Part shown: positions 49,145-59,258 of the stretch, piece by piece
Layout of the letters: every line of letters starts with the position of its first letter
How positions within the stretch are numbered: position 1 is the stretch's first letter
Assembly: GCA_025642065.1 (NCBI GenBank)
Contig: JAODUP010000669.1
Coordinates: 339,501-403,500, forward strand
Length of the DNA stretch: 64,000 nucleotides
Source: Paralvinella palmiformis
Lineage: Eukaryota; Annelida; Polychaeta; Terebellida; Alvinellidae
Direction: 5' to 3'
The notes under the pieces: model-generated
Database searches by the model: none
Seen by the model: the letters and a program-made list of their open reading frames with translations, nothing else
What the model was told of the DNA's origin: nothing
Made by a program: the position numbers and the translations under genes

Positions 49145-50438
49145 ACGTCGTCTAAAACAGGATTTACCCAGGGTGGTTTCCAGGGTGGGTAGTTTATTGG
49201 GGAGAGTGGGGGGGGGGGGTGATTAATTTATATCCAAATGTGTTTTATGTTAATTAAATTATAAGTAAAATGCACATTTTGCTTGGCTGAAATATTGTAA
49301 ATGTATGCACTATATATGGTCTATCCGGCCTCCCAGTCTTGTAAATGAAATGTATTATAGACACTTATTGTATGAATACTTTCTGTCTGAGAGGACACAG
49401 AAATGTATTTCTTATGTATGACCATGAGATGGTTCGAAATACACATAATTTTGTCTTGTGTAAAAATAATTGTATATTTGTTATCTGTACTATCTCGAAA
49501 TATCTATCTATCTATCTATAACAATAAACCAGAGGTATCTTACAACGAACAATAGTTTCTGGTATTTTCATTACGACTCTTCGGTGATAAATATCAGATA
49601 GTATTGTTGAAAGTTGATTTACATGCATTGTGAAGTTAAAGTATATGTACATAAATGTAATCCCTAAATTTAATACGTTTTGAGTTGAATAAATGTTAAC
49701 TAGAGCTACCATAGAATATGTAAATGATAAATGTGTCGTGTTGAAAATAAATATAAATAAATATGCATTTAATGATAACATATACAATATTAGTCTTACA
49801 ATAACGCTGTACCTCGGGTACATACTTCGTGCACTGCATTATAAGGAGTTCACGAAGAACAATGGTAGTCTTCACTCGTCGACCTGTGGGTGTTACCAGT
49901 TGTAGAGGCTGACCTGTTTTTTCCTTTGGAGTTGATGGGAATAATTACAAAATCGCATAATTTAGGAAAGTCAATCAATAGCTTCTTGTATTTTTGTGTA
50001 GATGACACGACGCGGTCGTTTTAGAATGATCAACTGTGGCAACACGGTCAAAGCTGATGCCGCCATGTTGCCTAACTCAGTGCTACTTCATATGTCTTCA
50101 TACGCCGGAAATCACACCAGTGACAGTTACTATATTTACCCTTAAAGTGAGGTTTAATCCTGTCTTGGAATGCCACTTTATCAACGTTCAGGATTATTTG
50201 TATATCTGGCGTCTTTAGCCTGTGAATTGAGATGCAACTAATCTCACTCGATTAATTGGCGGAGTCACGGGCAATGGCCGTCGGTGATTGGGTTAACAAT
50301 TGCTACATTAACAGATGAAACTTGGAAATAAACCATGTTTGTTCTAATGTAGAAGATAATCGTTGTAATTCTGGCAAAAATAACAAAACCGACACAAATA
50401 CCATTACTTTCTGCATTTTAATAGTGGATTATATTTTA

Positions 50439-50491
<53 letters not shown>

Positions 50492-50847
50492 TATTCACAA
50501 TATATTTATACAGGATTACCCAACATACACTTTTAGGGTTTTCCTGTGTTCTCATGATTTTTTTGCATACATGGTATAACTGTATGGACATGACAATGAT
50601 ATTAATACATATATTTTAGAGTACAATTGAGTGTTATAACGATATTCATGTTATTAATTATGAATTGTCTAATAGCAATGATAGCTTTCTATAATTGTTT
50701 TTCAAATACTGATTCTTCAATATCATTTGCTTACTTTAATGTATCTTTCACATATTTTCATTAGCATTATGTTTGCTTCAATGACAATTAGATGGCTCCC
50801 TCGCTAGAGGGAGTTAGAGAATTCGTTCTTTTAAGATATACTTTTAT

Positions 50848-50852
50848 TACCC

Positions 50853-50915
<63 letters not shown>

Positions 50916-50924
50916 CATGGGTAT
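50848..50924. repeat. palindrome enclosing (TA)n
   Basis: The arm TACCCATGTT at 50,848 is the exact inverse of AACATGGGTA ending at 50,924. The interior is about 55 bases of (TA)n, itself self-complementary. Confidence 0.8.
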
Positions 50925-50937
50925 TAGCATGTAGTAT

Positions 50938-50939
<2 letters not shown>

Positions 50940-50993
<54 letters not shown>

Positions 50994-51002
50994 CATAATG
51001 TC

Positions 51003-51087
<85 letters not shown>
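50940..51087. repeat. (CA)n/(TA)n array
   Basis: (AC)n at 50,940-50,959, (TA)n to about 50,992, a short spacer with ATGTCCAA, then about 40 TA units with one TTTA interruption. Confidence 0.9.
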
Positions 51088-51090
<3 letters not shown>

Positions 51091-51470
51091 AATATATATA
51101 CATATATGTTCTGGCTGTATACGATATTATGTATTTTTAATCATCTTTGTGGATACCCTATAAAACTAAACAGACACATACAAATTAAATCTCAATTAAT
51201 TATTCATTACTTTAGCTGACGTCACTTACTTGACAAACTGGCTAATTAGTGACCATATTTGGTTTTGATAAATACAAAAAACTAAAACGTGCGTAAATGG
51301 ATGCTGAATAATGAATGATCAGTTAGTTTCGGCTCATCTTCGTCGCCTCCAACGACACACAGGAGGCTACTACGGAGAGCCAGCCGTACACCCCGGAACT
51401 AGGAAGCGCCACTGTAGCTTAGCGCGTTAGCAATGCCAGGCACCTTATCCTATCGGAAGACATCCATCAT

Positions 51471-53793
51471 TAGGGTGGTCCTTATTTTTCAACCTTTGAA
51501 TTTTCATACTCTCATCCCATGTGTGTGTTCCAATAGATAAATAAAAAATATGGGCAAAGTTACAGCAGTGTTAATCAAAGTTTAGAGGTAGCTCAATAGC
51601 TTTGAAGTTTAACACAATATGCCGATATACGCGAAATGGCACATTATGTATATTGTGTATATCATCAAGTCGTGTATTCATTCAGATATTCTGTTTTATC
51701 TAATCAGTCAATATTGATCATTGGAATGTTACTTGCATGTGGTGGGTGGTTTTACTCATGGGCCACAGAATAAATCAATCTATATTTTCAATGCTGAAGT
51801 CAGCCCCTAAATCCGGTATTTCCATCAATATCATAGAAATTTCAATATCAGTTCTGACATGTTTGTGAAAGCAGCAACACTTCAAAATTCATTCAATCAT
51901 TGTGGACACAATTTGTCAGTGTAGAAAATATAAAAAATTAAAAAAGAAAGAAAATGCTTACAATAGGCAGCACCAGGCTCAGCAGGAAGTGCACTCCATG
52001 AATGAAACCGTTGAACTATGTGTTTCTGTAGACAGTGCTGACAATACGGAGATAGGCGATACAGATGATGATTTCCTGCCGTTCAGAAGAAACCAGTCAG
52101 AAGAACCTTCAACTTCTATGCCTAAGCATAGAAAGAGGGCTAGAAAAAGTATCATAAGCCCTGAGCTGGCTGCTACAATGGATAGGACAAAGCTGTCTGA
52201 CCGCAAAGCAACTTTTATGCTTGCAGCCACCGCCAGGAGCCTCGGAAATGATGTTAACGATTACTCAATCAACAGATCATCAATCTGCCGCGAACGCCAT
52301 AAGCTTCGTCAGGATATTTCCCAGCAGCTAAAGAGCAAGTTTAACCCAAATACCCCACTGATGGCCATTGGGATAGAAAACATTTGAAAGATCTCACGGG
52401 AAAGAAATTAGTAGATCGTTTACCTGTTATCGTGTCTGGATTGGAAACAAACCAACTACTTGGTGTACCAAAATTGATCTCCGGCACAGGTGAGGCCCAA
52501 GCTACAGCCGTCAATCAGTTATTAGAGGACTGGGGGTACAACGTCTGATCAGAGCACTATGTTTTGACACAACTTCCACCAACACAGGTCGCATCAATGG
52601 CGCATGTCCATTACTGGAAGCAAAATTGGGCCGTAATCTGCTATACTTGGCTTGTCGGCATCATATACTAGAACTCGTTCTTGCCTGTGTATTCCCTACA
52701 TGTATGGGGGCGACCTCTGGTCCTGATGTTCAAATCTTCAAGCAATTCCAGAAGCACTGGGAATACATTGACTGATCAAACTTCAAACCAGCAGTAGTTG
52801 CTGATGACACACTAAACTCAATTGCAGATGTCAAAGATGAAGTAATTGACTTTTTTCTGAAGCAGCTTCAAACATTCCAGCCTCGAGATGACTACAGAGA
52901 ACTCTTAGAACTTGTAATCATATTTCTGGGTGGTACTCCTCAACGTGACATACACTTCATGACACCAGGAGTAATACACCATGCTCGCTGGATGGCAAAA
53001 ACATTGTATGTTTCTGAAGTAGAAGGAACCGAAAATCCACCAAAACGCATCAAAATCGTAACCAACTCAATCAAGGATATCTCTTTAACCAATTTTGTGA
53101 CCACAAACACCATGAACTTCTGCCGATGTCTTGACATAACAACAGATTTCCTGCAGGCGGATCCTGATACGTGGAATTCCCGAGATGACTACAAGAGAAC
53201 ACTTGAAATAATGCGGAGCTTGAAAGTCGTTAACGACACAGCCGAGAGGGGTGTGGCTCTCATAGAGGAATACAACTCCTTGCTGACAAATGATGAAGAA
53301 CAAAAACAGTACCTACTCCAAGTAGTTCAAGACCACAGACACCGCTTCCCTGATGCCAAAAAGAGCACCTTAGCTACTAATAACTAGTAACACTTCTGAA
53401 TCATATGATCATTGACATTAATGATCATAATCTCAATGACGGACAGTAATATTGGCTCAGCATTCAATCAATATGCAAGGAGTTGTACTTGTTTGTTTTA
53501 ATGATATAATGATGTAACTGTTTTAGTTGTCTGTATGTATGTATCATGCTACCACCACTGTCCACTAATGTTCAGATTGAACATGCTGAATGTGAATAAA
53601 TACTTTTATGTATTATTTTTGTAAATTACACGAAATATACCTATTTTAGAAAATTTCAAAGGCCTTGAGCTACCTCTAGATATTGCTCAAATTCTTCATA
53701 ATTTGGCTTACTACAGTTTTTGGTCAAGTCAAACACATTTAAGGGGTGAGAGTTTGAAAAAAAAAAATTTACTCCCATATAAGGAACACCCTA
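51471..53793 (+). mobile_element. DNA transposon with terminal and subterminal inverted repeats
   Basis: The left end TAGGGTGGTCCTTAT and the inverted right end TAGGGTGTTCCTTAT differ at one base. Further in, ACTCTCATCCC and ACTCTCACCCC also match. A subterminal inverted pair follows: taGAGGTAGCTCAA at about 51,584 and its inverse at about 53,665, with ctttgaa continuing the match. The flanks atccatcat (left) and atccatttt (right) could be an imperfect 9-bp target duplication. One broken transposase-like gene lies inside. The size, 2,323 bp, is typical of a small cut-and-paste element. Confidence 0.75.
51902..53387 (+). pseudogene. transposase-like protein of uncharacterised family, frameshifted
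   Basis: The N-terminal 161 codons are open (Lys-rich start, acidic middle, RKRARKSIISPELAATMDRT, SINRSSICRERHKLR). After a shift at about 52,370: HLKDLTGKKLVDRLPVIVSG, LLGVPKLISGTGEAQAT. After another at about 52,530: ALCFDTTSTNTGRINGACPL, LGRNLLYLACRHHILELVLA, MGATSGPDVQIFKQFQKHWE. There is a TGA at 52,773, then LGGTPQRDIHF, PGVIHHARWMAKTLY and, from 53,190 on, RSLKVVNDTAERGVALIEEY to the TAG at 53,385. The FDTTSxNTG and CRHHILE blocks suggest an RNase-H-like transposase core, as in hAT-type enzymes, but this is inference. I recall multi-copy uncharacterised invertebrate proteins with the same blocks. The part around 53.03-53.15 kb looks replaced or deleted. Confidence 0.65.
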
Positions 53794-53796
53794 ATC

Positions 53797-53802
<6 letters not shown>

Positions 53803-53840
<38 letters not shown>
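53803..53840. repeat. (TA)n microsatellite
   Basis: About 19 TA units between the transposon end and the glycosyltransferase gene. Confidence 0.9.
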
Positions 53841-53846
<6 letters not shown>

Positions 53847-53880
53847 AAGAAATGGAATAGTATAAGGTCTTAACGACGTT

Positions 53881-55350
53881 TTATCCATATTGACGATAAT
53901 CCGATTTAGCCAGAGCAAGATCCAGATTCTTCAGCCTATCCCGATGTTCGTCACCGTGTTGGATGCCATCGTACAGGGAGTGGAATCTGAGTACGGACTC
54001 CGTCCGAGCCCCGAACCACCGCTCGATCTCTTGTCCTGTAGCGCCCGCTCTGCGGTTGGGCGCTAATTTCTCCGTCTCCGAGGGCAGAATAGGAAAGTCC
54101 TTCGCGTTCCTTTCCGAGTCGATGAAAAAAAGTGGAGAACGAGACTGTTTCACGCTGGCCGGCACCTTGTCGTGGCTGAGAAATACACTCTCACGGTATC
54201 GGTCCTTTAGTCGAGCATCGAATGTTACTATCCTGTAGGCCGTGCCCAGGTGGCATCTAGCGCCGGGTGTCTTACATACTCTGGTGTACTTACAGCGATA
54301 GCAGTGAAACTGCGGCAGTATGACCGTCCGATTGAGAAGGTCTCCTATGATAAAGGCATTCTGCAAGGCGATCTTCTCCTGTTCGGCAGTCCTGTTGTCC
54401 TTTTCGTCGAATTGTTTCGGCAGATCGAAGCTGAGATATTTTCTACTCGCCGACGAGAAGTAGCCGCCAGCATCATTCTCCCAGAGGCCATACTCCTTGA
54501 AACGATAGATCTTCGCCGCCCCGGACACAATCCAGTTATTGTGCACGATGATGCACTCAGAACAAGGATTGTCGCCTTTGAACATTCTCTTGCCCTGCTC
54601 GAAATAGACGTATCCATTTGGATACTGACTCGGACTCAGATTCTTCACCGATATCTTTTTCTTCTGCTGCATCTCTTTTATGGTTCGAACGATGGCTTTT
54701 TGGTTCGATAGCTTGGGGTTCGTAAAGCTCACATTCCATGCCTTCTCGTGGAGTTCAATGGCCGCCTCGGTAGGTCGCGCGAAGTAAAATCCGCTATTGC
54801 CTTCACTAACGTCGCTTGTTATCTCGATGTCGCAGTTCTGGCAGGTGAAAGACGACAACGGATTCTTCTGGAACACTATATCCACGTCGGTGATTAATAC
54901 ATTCAAACCTAACTTCAGCCCTTCTAGAATGATCTTCGTTTTCAGGTGCGTCTTTCGCCTGAAGGCTTGAGTATTGTACACGCTGGGGGTTTCTCCGTCT
55001 TTGTCGTATATGTACGGCTGACAGTCGATAGCGAAACGGAACAAGAAGTCACAGATGTGGGCATCTGATCCCACGAAGAGATAATTTTCGATGCGAAATT
55101 TACCGAACGAACTCATGTACAAGTTGATCGCCATATCTAAGTATCCAGAATCCACGGACGACAGGATTATTGTCTTGTTCACAGCTTTCGACTTCATCAC
55201 CCGACGAAGCAGCTCGTCCTTATCTAGAACCACTTCTTTGGATTCGACCATCACGGTTCGATCTTTGCCCATTTTAAATTTATATAATTTTACGAGTACA
55301 ACGGCTGCACCAAATACAATAATCCATTTGATTATTTTAACCAGCGCCAT
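53881..55350 (-). CDS. type II membrane glycosyltransferase (nucleotide-diphospho-sugar transferase)
   Basis: 489 codons, uninterrupted, in one coding exon. The chosen start is the ATG at 55,350 (MALVKIIKWII), because an acceptor (ttttcttgcag) ends 8 bases upstream; the open frame further upstream is only translated (TA)n/(CG)n. Residues about 5-26 are a signal-anchor helix (IIKWIIVFGAAVVLVKLYKF), placing the enzyme in the Golgi lumen. About residues 60-300 form a nucleotide-sugar transferase fold: TIILSSVDSGYLDMAINLY, KTKIILEGLKLGLNVLITD, then the DxD metal site in TDVDIVFQKNP, and HNNWIVSG. The C-terminal third (QNAFIIGDLLNRTVILPQFH, with several Cys after it) resembles regions that follow such domains in invertebrate two-domain enzymes. 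The family is like the plant RGXT/DUF271 (GT77-type) proteins; donor and acceptor sugars are unknown. Its GC content is higher than its surroundings. Confidence 0.85.
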   Translation of the reverse strand: MALVKIIKWIIVFGAAVVLVKLYKFKMGKDRTVMVESKEVVLDKDELLRRVMKSKAVNKTIILSSVDSGYLDMAINLYMSSFGKFRIENYLFVGSDAHICDFLFRFAIDCQPYIYDKDGETPSVYNTQAFRRKTHLKTKIILEGLKLGLNVLITDVDIVFQKNPLSSFTCQNCDIEITSDVSEGNSGFYFARPTEAAIELHEKAWNVSFTNPKLSNQKAIVRTIKEMQQKKKISVKNLSPSQYPNGYVYFEQGKRMFKGDNPCSECIIVHNNWIVSGAAKIYRFKEYGLWENDAGGYFSSASRKYLSFDLPKQFDEKDNRTAEQEKIALQNAFIIGDLLNRTVILPQFHCYRCKYTRVCKTPGARCHLGTAYRIVTFDARLKDRYRESVFLSHDKVPASVKQSRSPLFFIDSERNAKDFPILPSETEKLAPNRRAGATGQEIERWFGARTESVLRFHSLYDGIQHGDEHRDRLKNLDLALAKSDYRQYG

Positions 55351-55398
55351 TGTGAAGCCTGCAAGAAAACATTTGCGGTCATTAAAAATGGTTGAACT

Positions 55399-55400
<2 letters not shown>

Positions 55401-55433
<33 letters not shown>

Positions 55434-55470
55434 GCACGCACGCACGCACGCACGCACGCACACGCACACA
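55401..55470. repeat. (TA)n(CGCA)n microsatellite
   Basis: About 16 TA units followed by CGCA units. It lies in the 5' intron of the glycosyltransferase gene and produces a false N-terminal extension of its frame. Confidence 0.9.
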
Positions 55471-55507
55471 CAAATAATACGTGTGTTGCTAAATGAGATT
55501 AATAAAC

Positions 55508-55530
55508 ATTACCTGAAAATTTCAGGTAAT
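55508..55530. repeat. perfect 23-bp palindrome
   Basis: ATTACCTGAAA, a central A, then its exact inverse TTTCAGGTAAT. On both strands it places a TTTCAG acceptor-like word directly before GTAAT. Confidence 0.8.
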
Positions 55531-55561
55531 ATACATATTACATGATTATACAGATTAACTG

Positions 55562-55564
<3 letters not shown>

Positions 55565-55605
<41 letters not shown>

Positions 55606-55689
55606 TCGGGCAGAGTGCTAAGTGGCTTTAACTATTCTAGCCATAGGACACTGGTGACTGTGTCTGAGCAAAAACAAATTGACGGCCCC

Positions 55690-55727
<38 letters not shown>

Positions 55728-55889
55728 GTATTCTCCTATTACTGTTGCTTTAAACTAAACTTTTTATTGCTAGTAATAATTCTACTAAGACTTATTATGG
55801 AGTCAGTTTTCATCTTTTGAACTGCCCGTCTTAATTTCTTGTCACATAGGTTTGTTTATAGCGTGAAGCTGAATAACATATACGTTTTG

Positions 55890-55950
<61 letters not shown>
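55565..55950. repeat. microsatellite cluster: (TA)n, (ATT)n, (CA)n
   Basis: (TA)n at 55,565-55,603, (ATT)n at 55,690-55,728 and (CA)n at 55,892-55,950, with unremarkable DNA between. Confidence 0.85.
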
Positions 55951-55952
<2 letters not shown>

Positions 55953-55967
55953 CATACATACATACAC

Positions 55968-56448
55968 ACACACACATTGGGTATAGAGCATTTAAATGAC
56001 TGTAGCAGGCATCATAAATCAACATCACCTGGGTGTGCCCAATAGGCGACAGCCGGGGTCTCTACCCCAAATTTCAACAACAAGTACCCTCTTAAAGCAT
56101 TATAAGTTCATGCGTGTTTTGTGTGTTTATAAAACATCTTTAGTAGCACAACAAAATCGGTATACGGACATAAACATTCTGGGGGAAATGGACAAAAGCC
56201 TCTACTTCTATGTCATATCCTGAAAAGGTTTTTAAAATGTTAGATTTTGAGATAAAAAAGTTATATTAATACAAAATTCAATTTTGAAAATTAGATAAGC
56301 TAATAAAATGTTATATTAATAAATAATCAACAGTGAGCTATATTGCAATTTAAAGAGAATTCAATGAACAATTCAGAACAGAAGCCTCTCTGAAGCCAAA
56401 TAATATTTTGCAATTAAATTATGAAAACTTTGGACATTGAAAACGACC
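55968..56448 (+). repeat. direct repeat, left copy (segmental duplication)
   Basis: From acacattgggtatagagcat to aactttggacattgaaa this nearly repeats 57,544-57,998. The longest block, about 56,117-56,446, is almost identical. This copy carries about 85 extra bases (56,008-56,090) that resemble the SINE scrap at about 31.5 kb. Confidence 0.85.
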
Positions 56449-57543
56449 TATTAATTTGTTACTCCGGCAGGCATCTCCATGGGTATTAAGCTGCGGACAG
56501 AGGTTTTTCCCATATTATGAGTAATTAGATTACACTGATATAGGAAATTTGTTAAATGTATAGCTATTATAATCCCGACGTGTCATTCGCAGTATCGGAG
56601 ATCTGCCTGAAATCCGATGTTCTCGACCATGGGTCAAATAGATCAAGTGGATAGGTGTTTTAATTTAGATCCCACCACACCTAACTGCATATACTTAGGG
56701 ACGCTAAATTAAGCGTGAATGAACGTTCCCTTAGTGATGAACGGAAACGTATGAGGGTTAGCTGTTAGGTTCGAGTAAATCATAGTATTTACATAGGTTT
56801 GAGACGATATTTCGTTCTAGTCCAGTAATAATCCATTGTGCGGTATTGCTACTTTGTTTTTATTTTAGTTAAATCACTTCAGTGAGTCCATACTGAGTTA
56901 GTGTACATTCTTTTGTGGTGAACAAACTGTAATGTTTGTTAACACGCCGAGGGTATATAAAAGGCTTGACTTTTCACTTAGGTTAGAGAAGAACTTCGAC
57001 GCCAGACTAGTCGGACGTGTATTGATACATGGTTCATATAGGTAGGATTTATTTAGTTATTCGAACCCAGAATAAAGCTGAGGCCAGCATCTAAGGTGTC
57101 GAAATGTTTTATATACAGGTTTCTTTTGGACCACAGAAAATTACTGTTGAAAGTAAACTGTGGTATCAAAATAGTTACGATATGTATGTAGCAAGTCACC
57201 ATTGAACCACACGCACGTGTTGTTTGCTCCGAGCTGTGGTATCAAATGGTATGTGTTTTACGTGCTTCCGCTTTTTGTACGTAGCCTGCATGTAGCCGCT
57301 TTCCTGTGGGCGTGACATATTTGTCGCGTACGAAAAGCGAATTAGCTGGTTCCCACAGGCTGATGAGTAGACCAGACACATGCTTAGCTATACGCACACA
57401 TCTATCAATATGTGGAGGTATGGAAGATTTTATTTTTAGATTAATGTATGTATAGTTGTATTTAGATTTATGGAGGTAGGTTTCGAAGGATATTTAGATA
57501 TGTTGATGCTCTGTGCCTGTTGCCTCTTACTATGTACCATAAA
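56449..57543. other. spacer with a possible LTR-like promoter/poly(A) block
   Basis: A TATA box (tatataaaagg, about 56,955) is followed about 110 bases later by AATAAA (about 57,071) and then by tggtatcaaa at about 57,161 and 57,234. That order recalls an LTR and a primer-binding-like site. No coding sequence or second LTR was found, so this is weak. Confidence 0.3.
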
Positions 57544-57998
57544 ACACACACACATTGGGTATAGAGCATTTAAATGACTGTACCCTCTTAAAGCATTATA
57601 AGTATAAGTTCCTGACTCAGTAATAGAAACACTGCATCGCATCTCGAGCGGTGGCATTGGACACAGGTCGTGTGTTTTGTGTGTTTATAAAACATCTTTA
57701 GTAGCACATAAAATTCGGTATACGGACATAAACATACTGGGGGAAATGAACAAAAGCCTCTACTATGTCATATCCTGAAAAGGTTTTTAAAATGTTAAAT
57801 TTTGAGATAAAAAGGTTATATTAATACAAAATCCAATTTTGAAAATTAAATAATCTAATAAAATGCTATATTAATAAATAATCAACAGTGAGCTATATTG
57901 CAATTTAAAGAGAATTCAATGAACAATTCAGAACAGAAGCCTCTCTGAAGCCAAATAATATTTTGCAATTAAATTATGAAAACTTTGGACATTGAAAT
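57544..57998 (+). repeat. direct repeat, right copy (segmental duplication)
   Basis: The partner of 55,968-56,448. It lacks the 85-base SINE-like insert but has about 65 bases of its own (57,604-57,670, with ctgactcagtaatagaaac). The remainder differs by a few substitutions and small deletions. Confidence 0.85.
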
Positions 57999-58450
57999 AA
58001 TCAAAGCGTTCTTTTTTGTTATCATTGAATTAAGAGCAGTTCAGAATTGTCCTGTATTGATTAAAAGGCTTATAATTGGTATAAATTGGACAGCAAATAA
58101 AGCCAACATCAGTATTCTCTCATTATTATAATAGTTATTTATCAGTTACACCAATACACAACATGGAAGTCATCCAAAACCAGAAAGAATCACTTTTTAA
58201 AATCTCAAACTTCAAGCAATTTCAACCTTTACATGATATGACATAGAGTTGGGGACTTTGTCCATTTCCCCATAAGGCAAGGGGATTTTATCCTAAGGGG
58301 CTTTTGATCTAGGGGCTTTCATCCTACACCCATAAATATCCTAAAAACTGGATAGTCTGCTTGTCATAAATAACATTTGGGCACGTTATGATAGCCATAG
58401 TTTAAATAGTAGACATTAGGTCTGGTTTGAAAATGTTAACATAGAATTTT
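57999..58450. other. intergenic spacer
   Basis: Nothing recognisable. AT-rich, ending at the 27-bp direct repeat. Confidence 0.4.
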
Positions 58451-58477
58451 AACAGTACCGAAGCTATGACGCGCTAT
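58451..58477 (+). repeat. 27-bp direct repeat, left (probable target-site duplication)
   Basis: Begins aacagtaccgaagctatg and ends gcgctat. It recurs without a mismatch at 62,779-62,805. The LINE lies between. Confidence 0.8.
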
Positions 58478-59195
58478 GACATGGCGACAAGAGAAATCCT
58501 ATTGAAGGATCATCGCATGGTACCCACAGAATATCAGCAGCAGAACCAAAGGTGCAGCCGGATCAGTTCTGGACAGTATATGTGGGCAAGCTGTCTCCAA
58601 CTACAACATGTGACGATGTTAGAGCACACTTGGGTGACACCCACATTTCTGGTATTGCTGACTTGTTCAAATTAAGTGCTGAGGAATCTCCTGTTAGTTC
58701 ATTCTGTGTGGTGTTTGACAACCAATCATCAATCGACCAAGTGTATCAGGCAGACAACTGGCCTAAAGGTGTCAAAGTGCGACCATATGTCCAAAAGTAG
58801 CTGCGTAGTTCCCAGTTTAGTAATGAGCAATTGTCACATCGACCAGCTGATAGGTCGCATGAACAATCATAGTCAGGATGTATCAAGTTTGCAATCATAC
58901 AGTCGTTATGATGATTCTAACAATTATTCTCACTCGTCGAAATCAATTTGGGCTATCACAACCACATGGTCATCATGGTCGGCAGTCTCACATTCATCAC
59001 GCACAATTGGACAGGAGGCCGCAATTACACAACCACCACAACCAGTCCGTGTCGCGAGCACAGTCACACTACAGTCATCCCAGTCAATCAAGACTTCGCT
59101 CGTACTACAGTGATAGTCTGCACGGAACATGGGGACAGCATTCCCAAGGGACACAAAATAGATTTGGCAGTCAAGGACGCCGATATTAAAATGTA
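58466..59195 (+). pseudogene. LINE ORF1 (RRM-like RNA-binding protein), frameshifted
   Basis: The clearest part is 58,552-58,800: FWTVYVGKLSPTTTCDDVRA, HISGIADLFKLSAEE, FCVVFDNQSSIDQVYQADNW, VKVRPY, the RRM-like core known from ORF1 of CR1/Jockey-type LINEs, ending in TAG. Other frames carry a Gln-rich start (PTEYQQQNQRCSR, about 58.52 kb) and a Ser/His/Gln-rich tail to about 59.19 kb, so small indels have split one original frame. It would bind LINE RNA in the ribonucleoprotein. The true start may lie at or just after the left direct repeat. Confidence 0.65.
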
Positions 59196-59258
59196 AATGA
59201 CATTTAAAGACTTGATAGTCTTGACATGTGAATATTTATCAGCAATCAATTCAGTCTC

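Larger units (their letters stand above)
49145..51470. other. LINE 3' UTR, then intergenic microsatellite-rich DNA
   Basis: The first about 380 bases are probably the LINE 3' UTR (G-run at about 49,210, (CTAT)n at about 49,503). The rest has (TA)n arrays at 50,443-50,489, 50,858-50,914, 50,961-50,992 and 51,007-51,087. No coding region seen. Confidence 0.5.

Noticed and set aside
54250..54711. 153-codon plus-strand ORF opposite the glycosyltransferase
   Set aside because: Antisense shadow of the real minus-strand coding exon.
55351..55473. N-terminal extension of the glycosyltransferase frame
   Set aside because: It encodes only translated (CGCA)n and (TA)n plus an intron acceptor; the signal-anchor start fits the ATG at 55,350.
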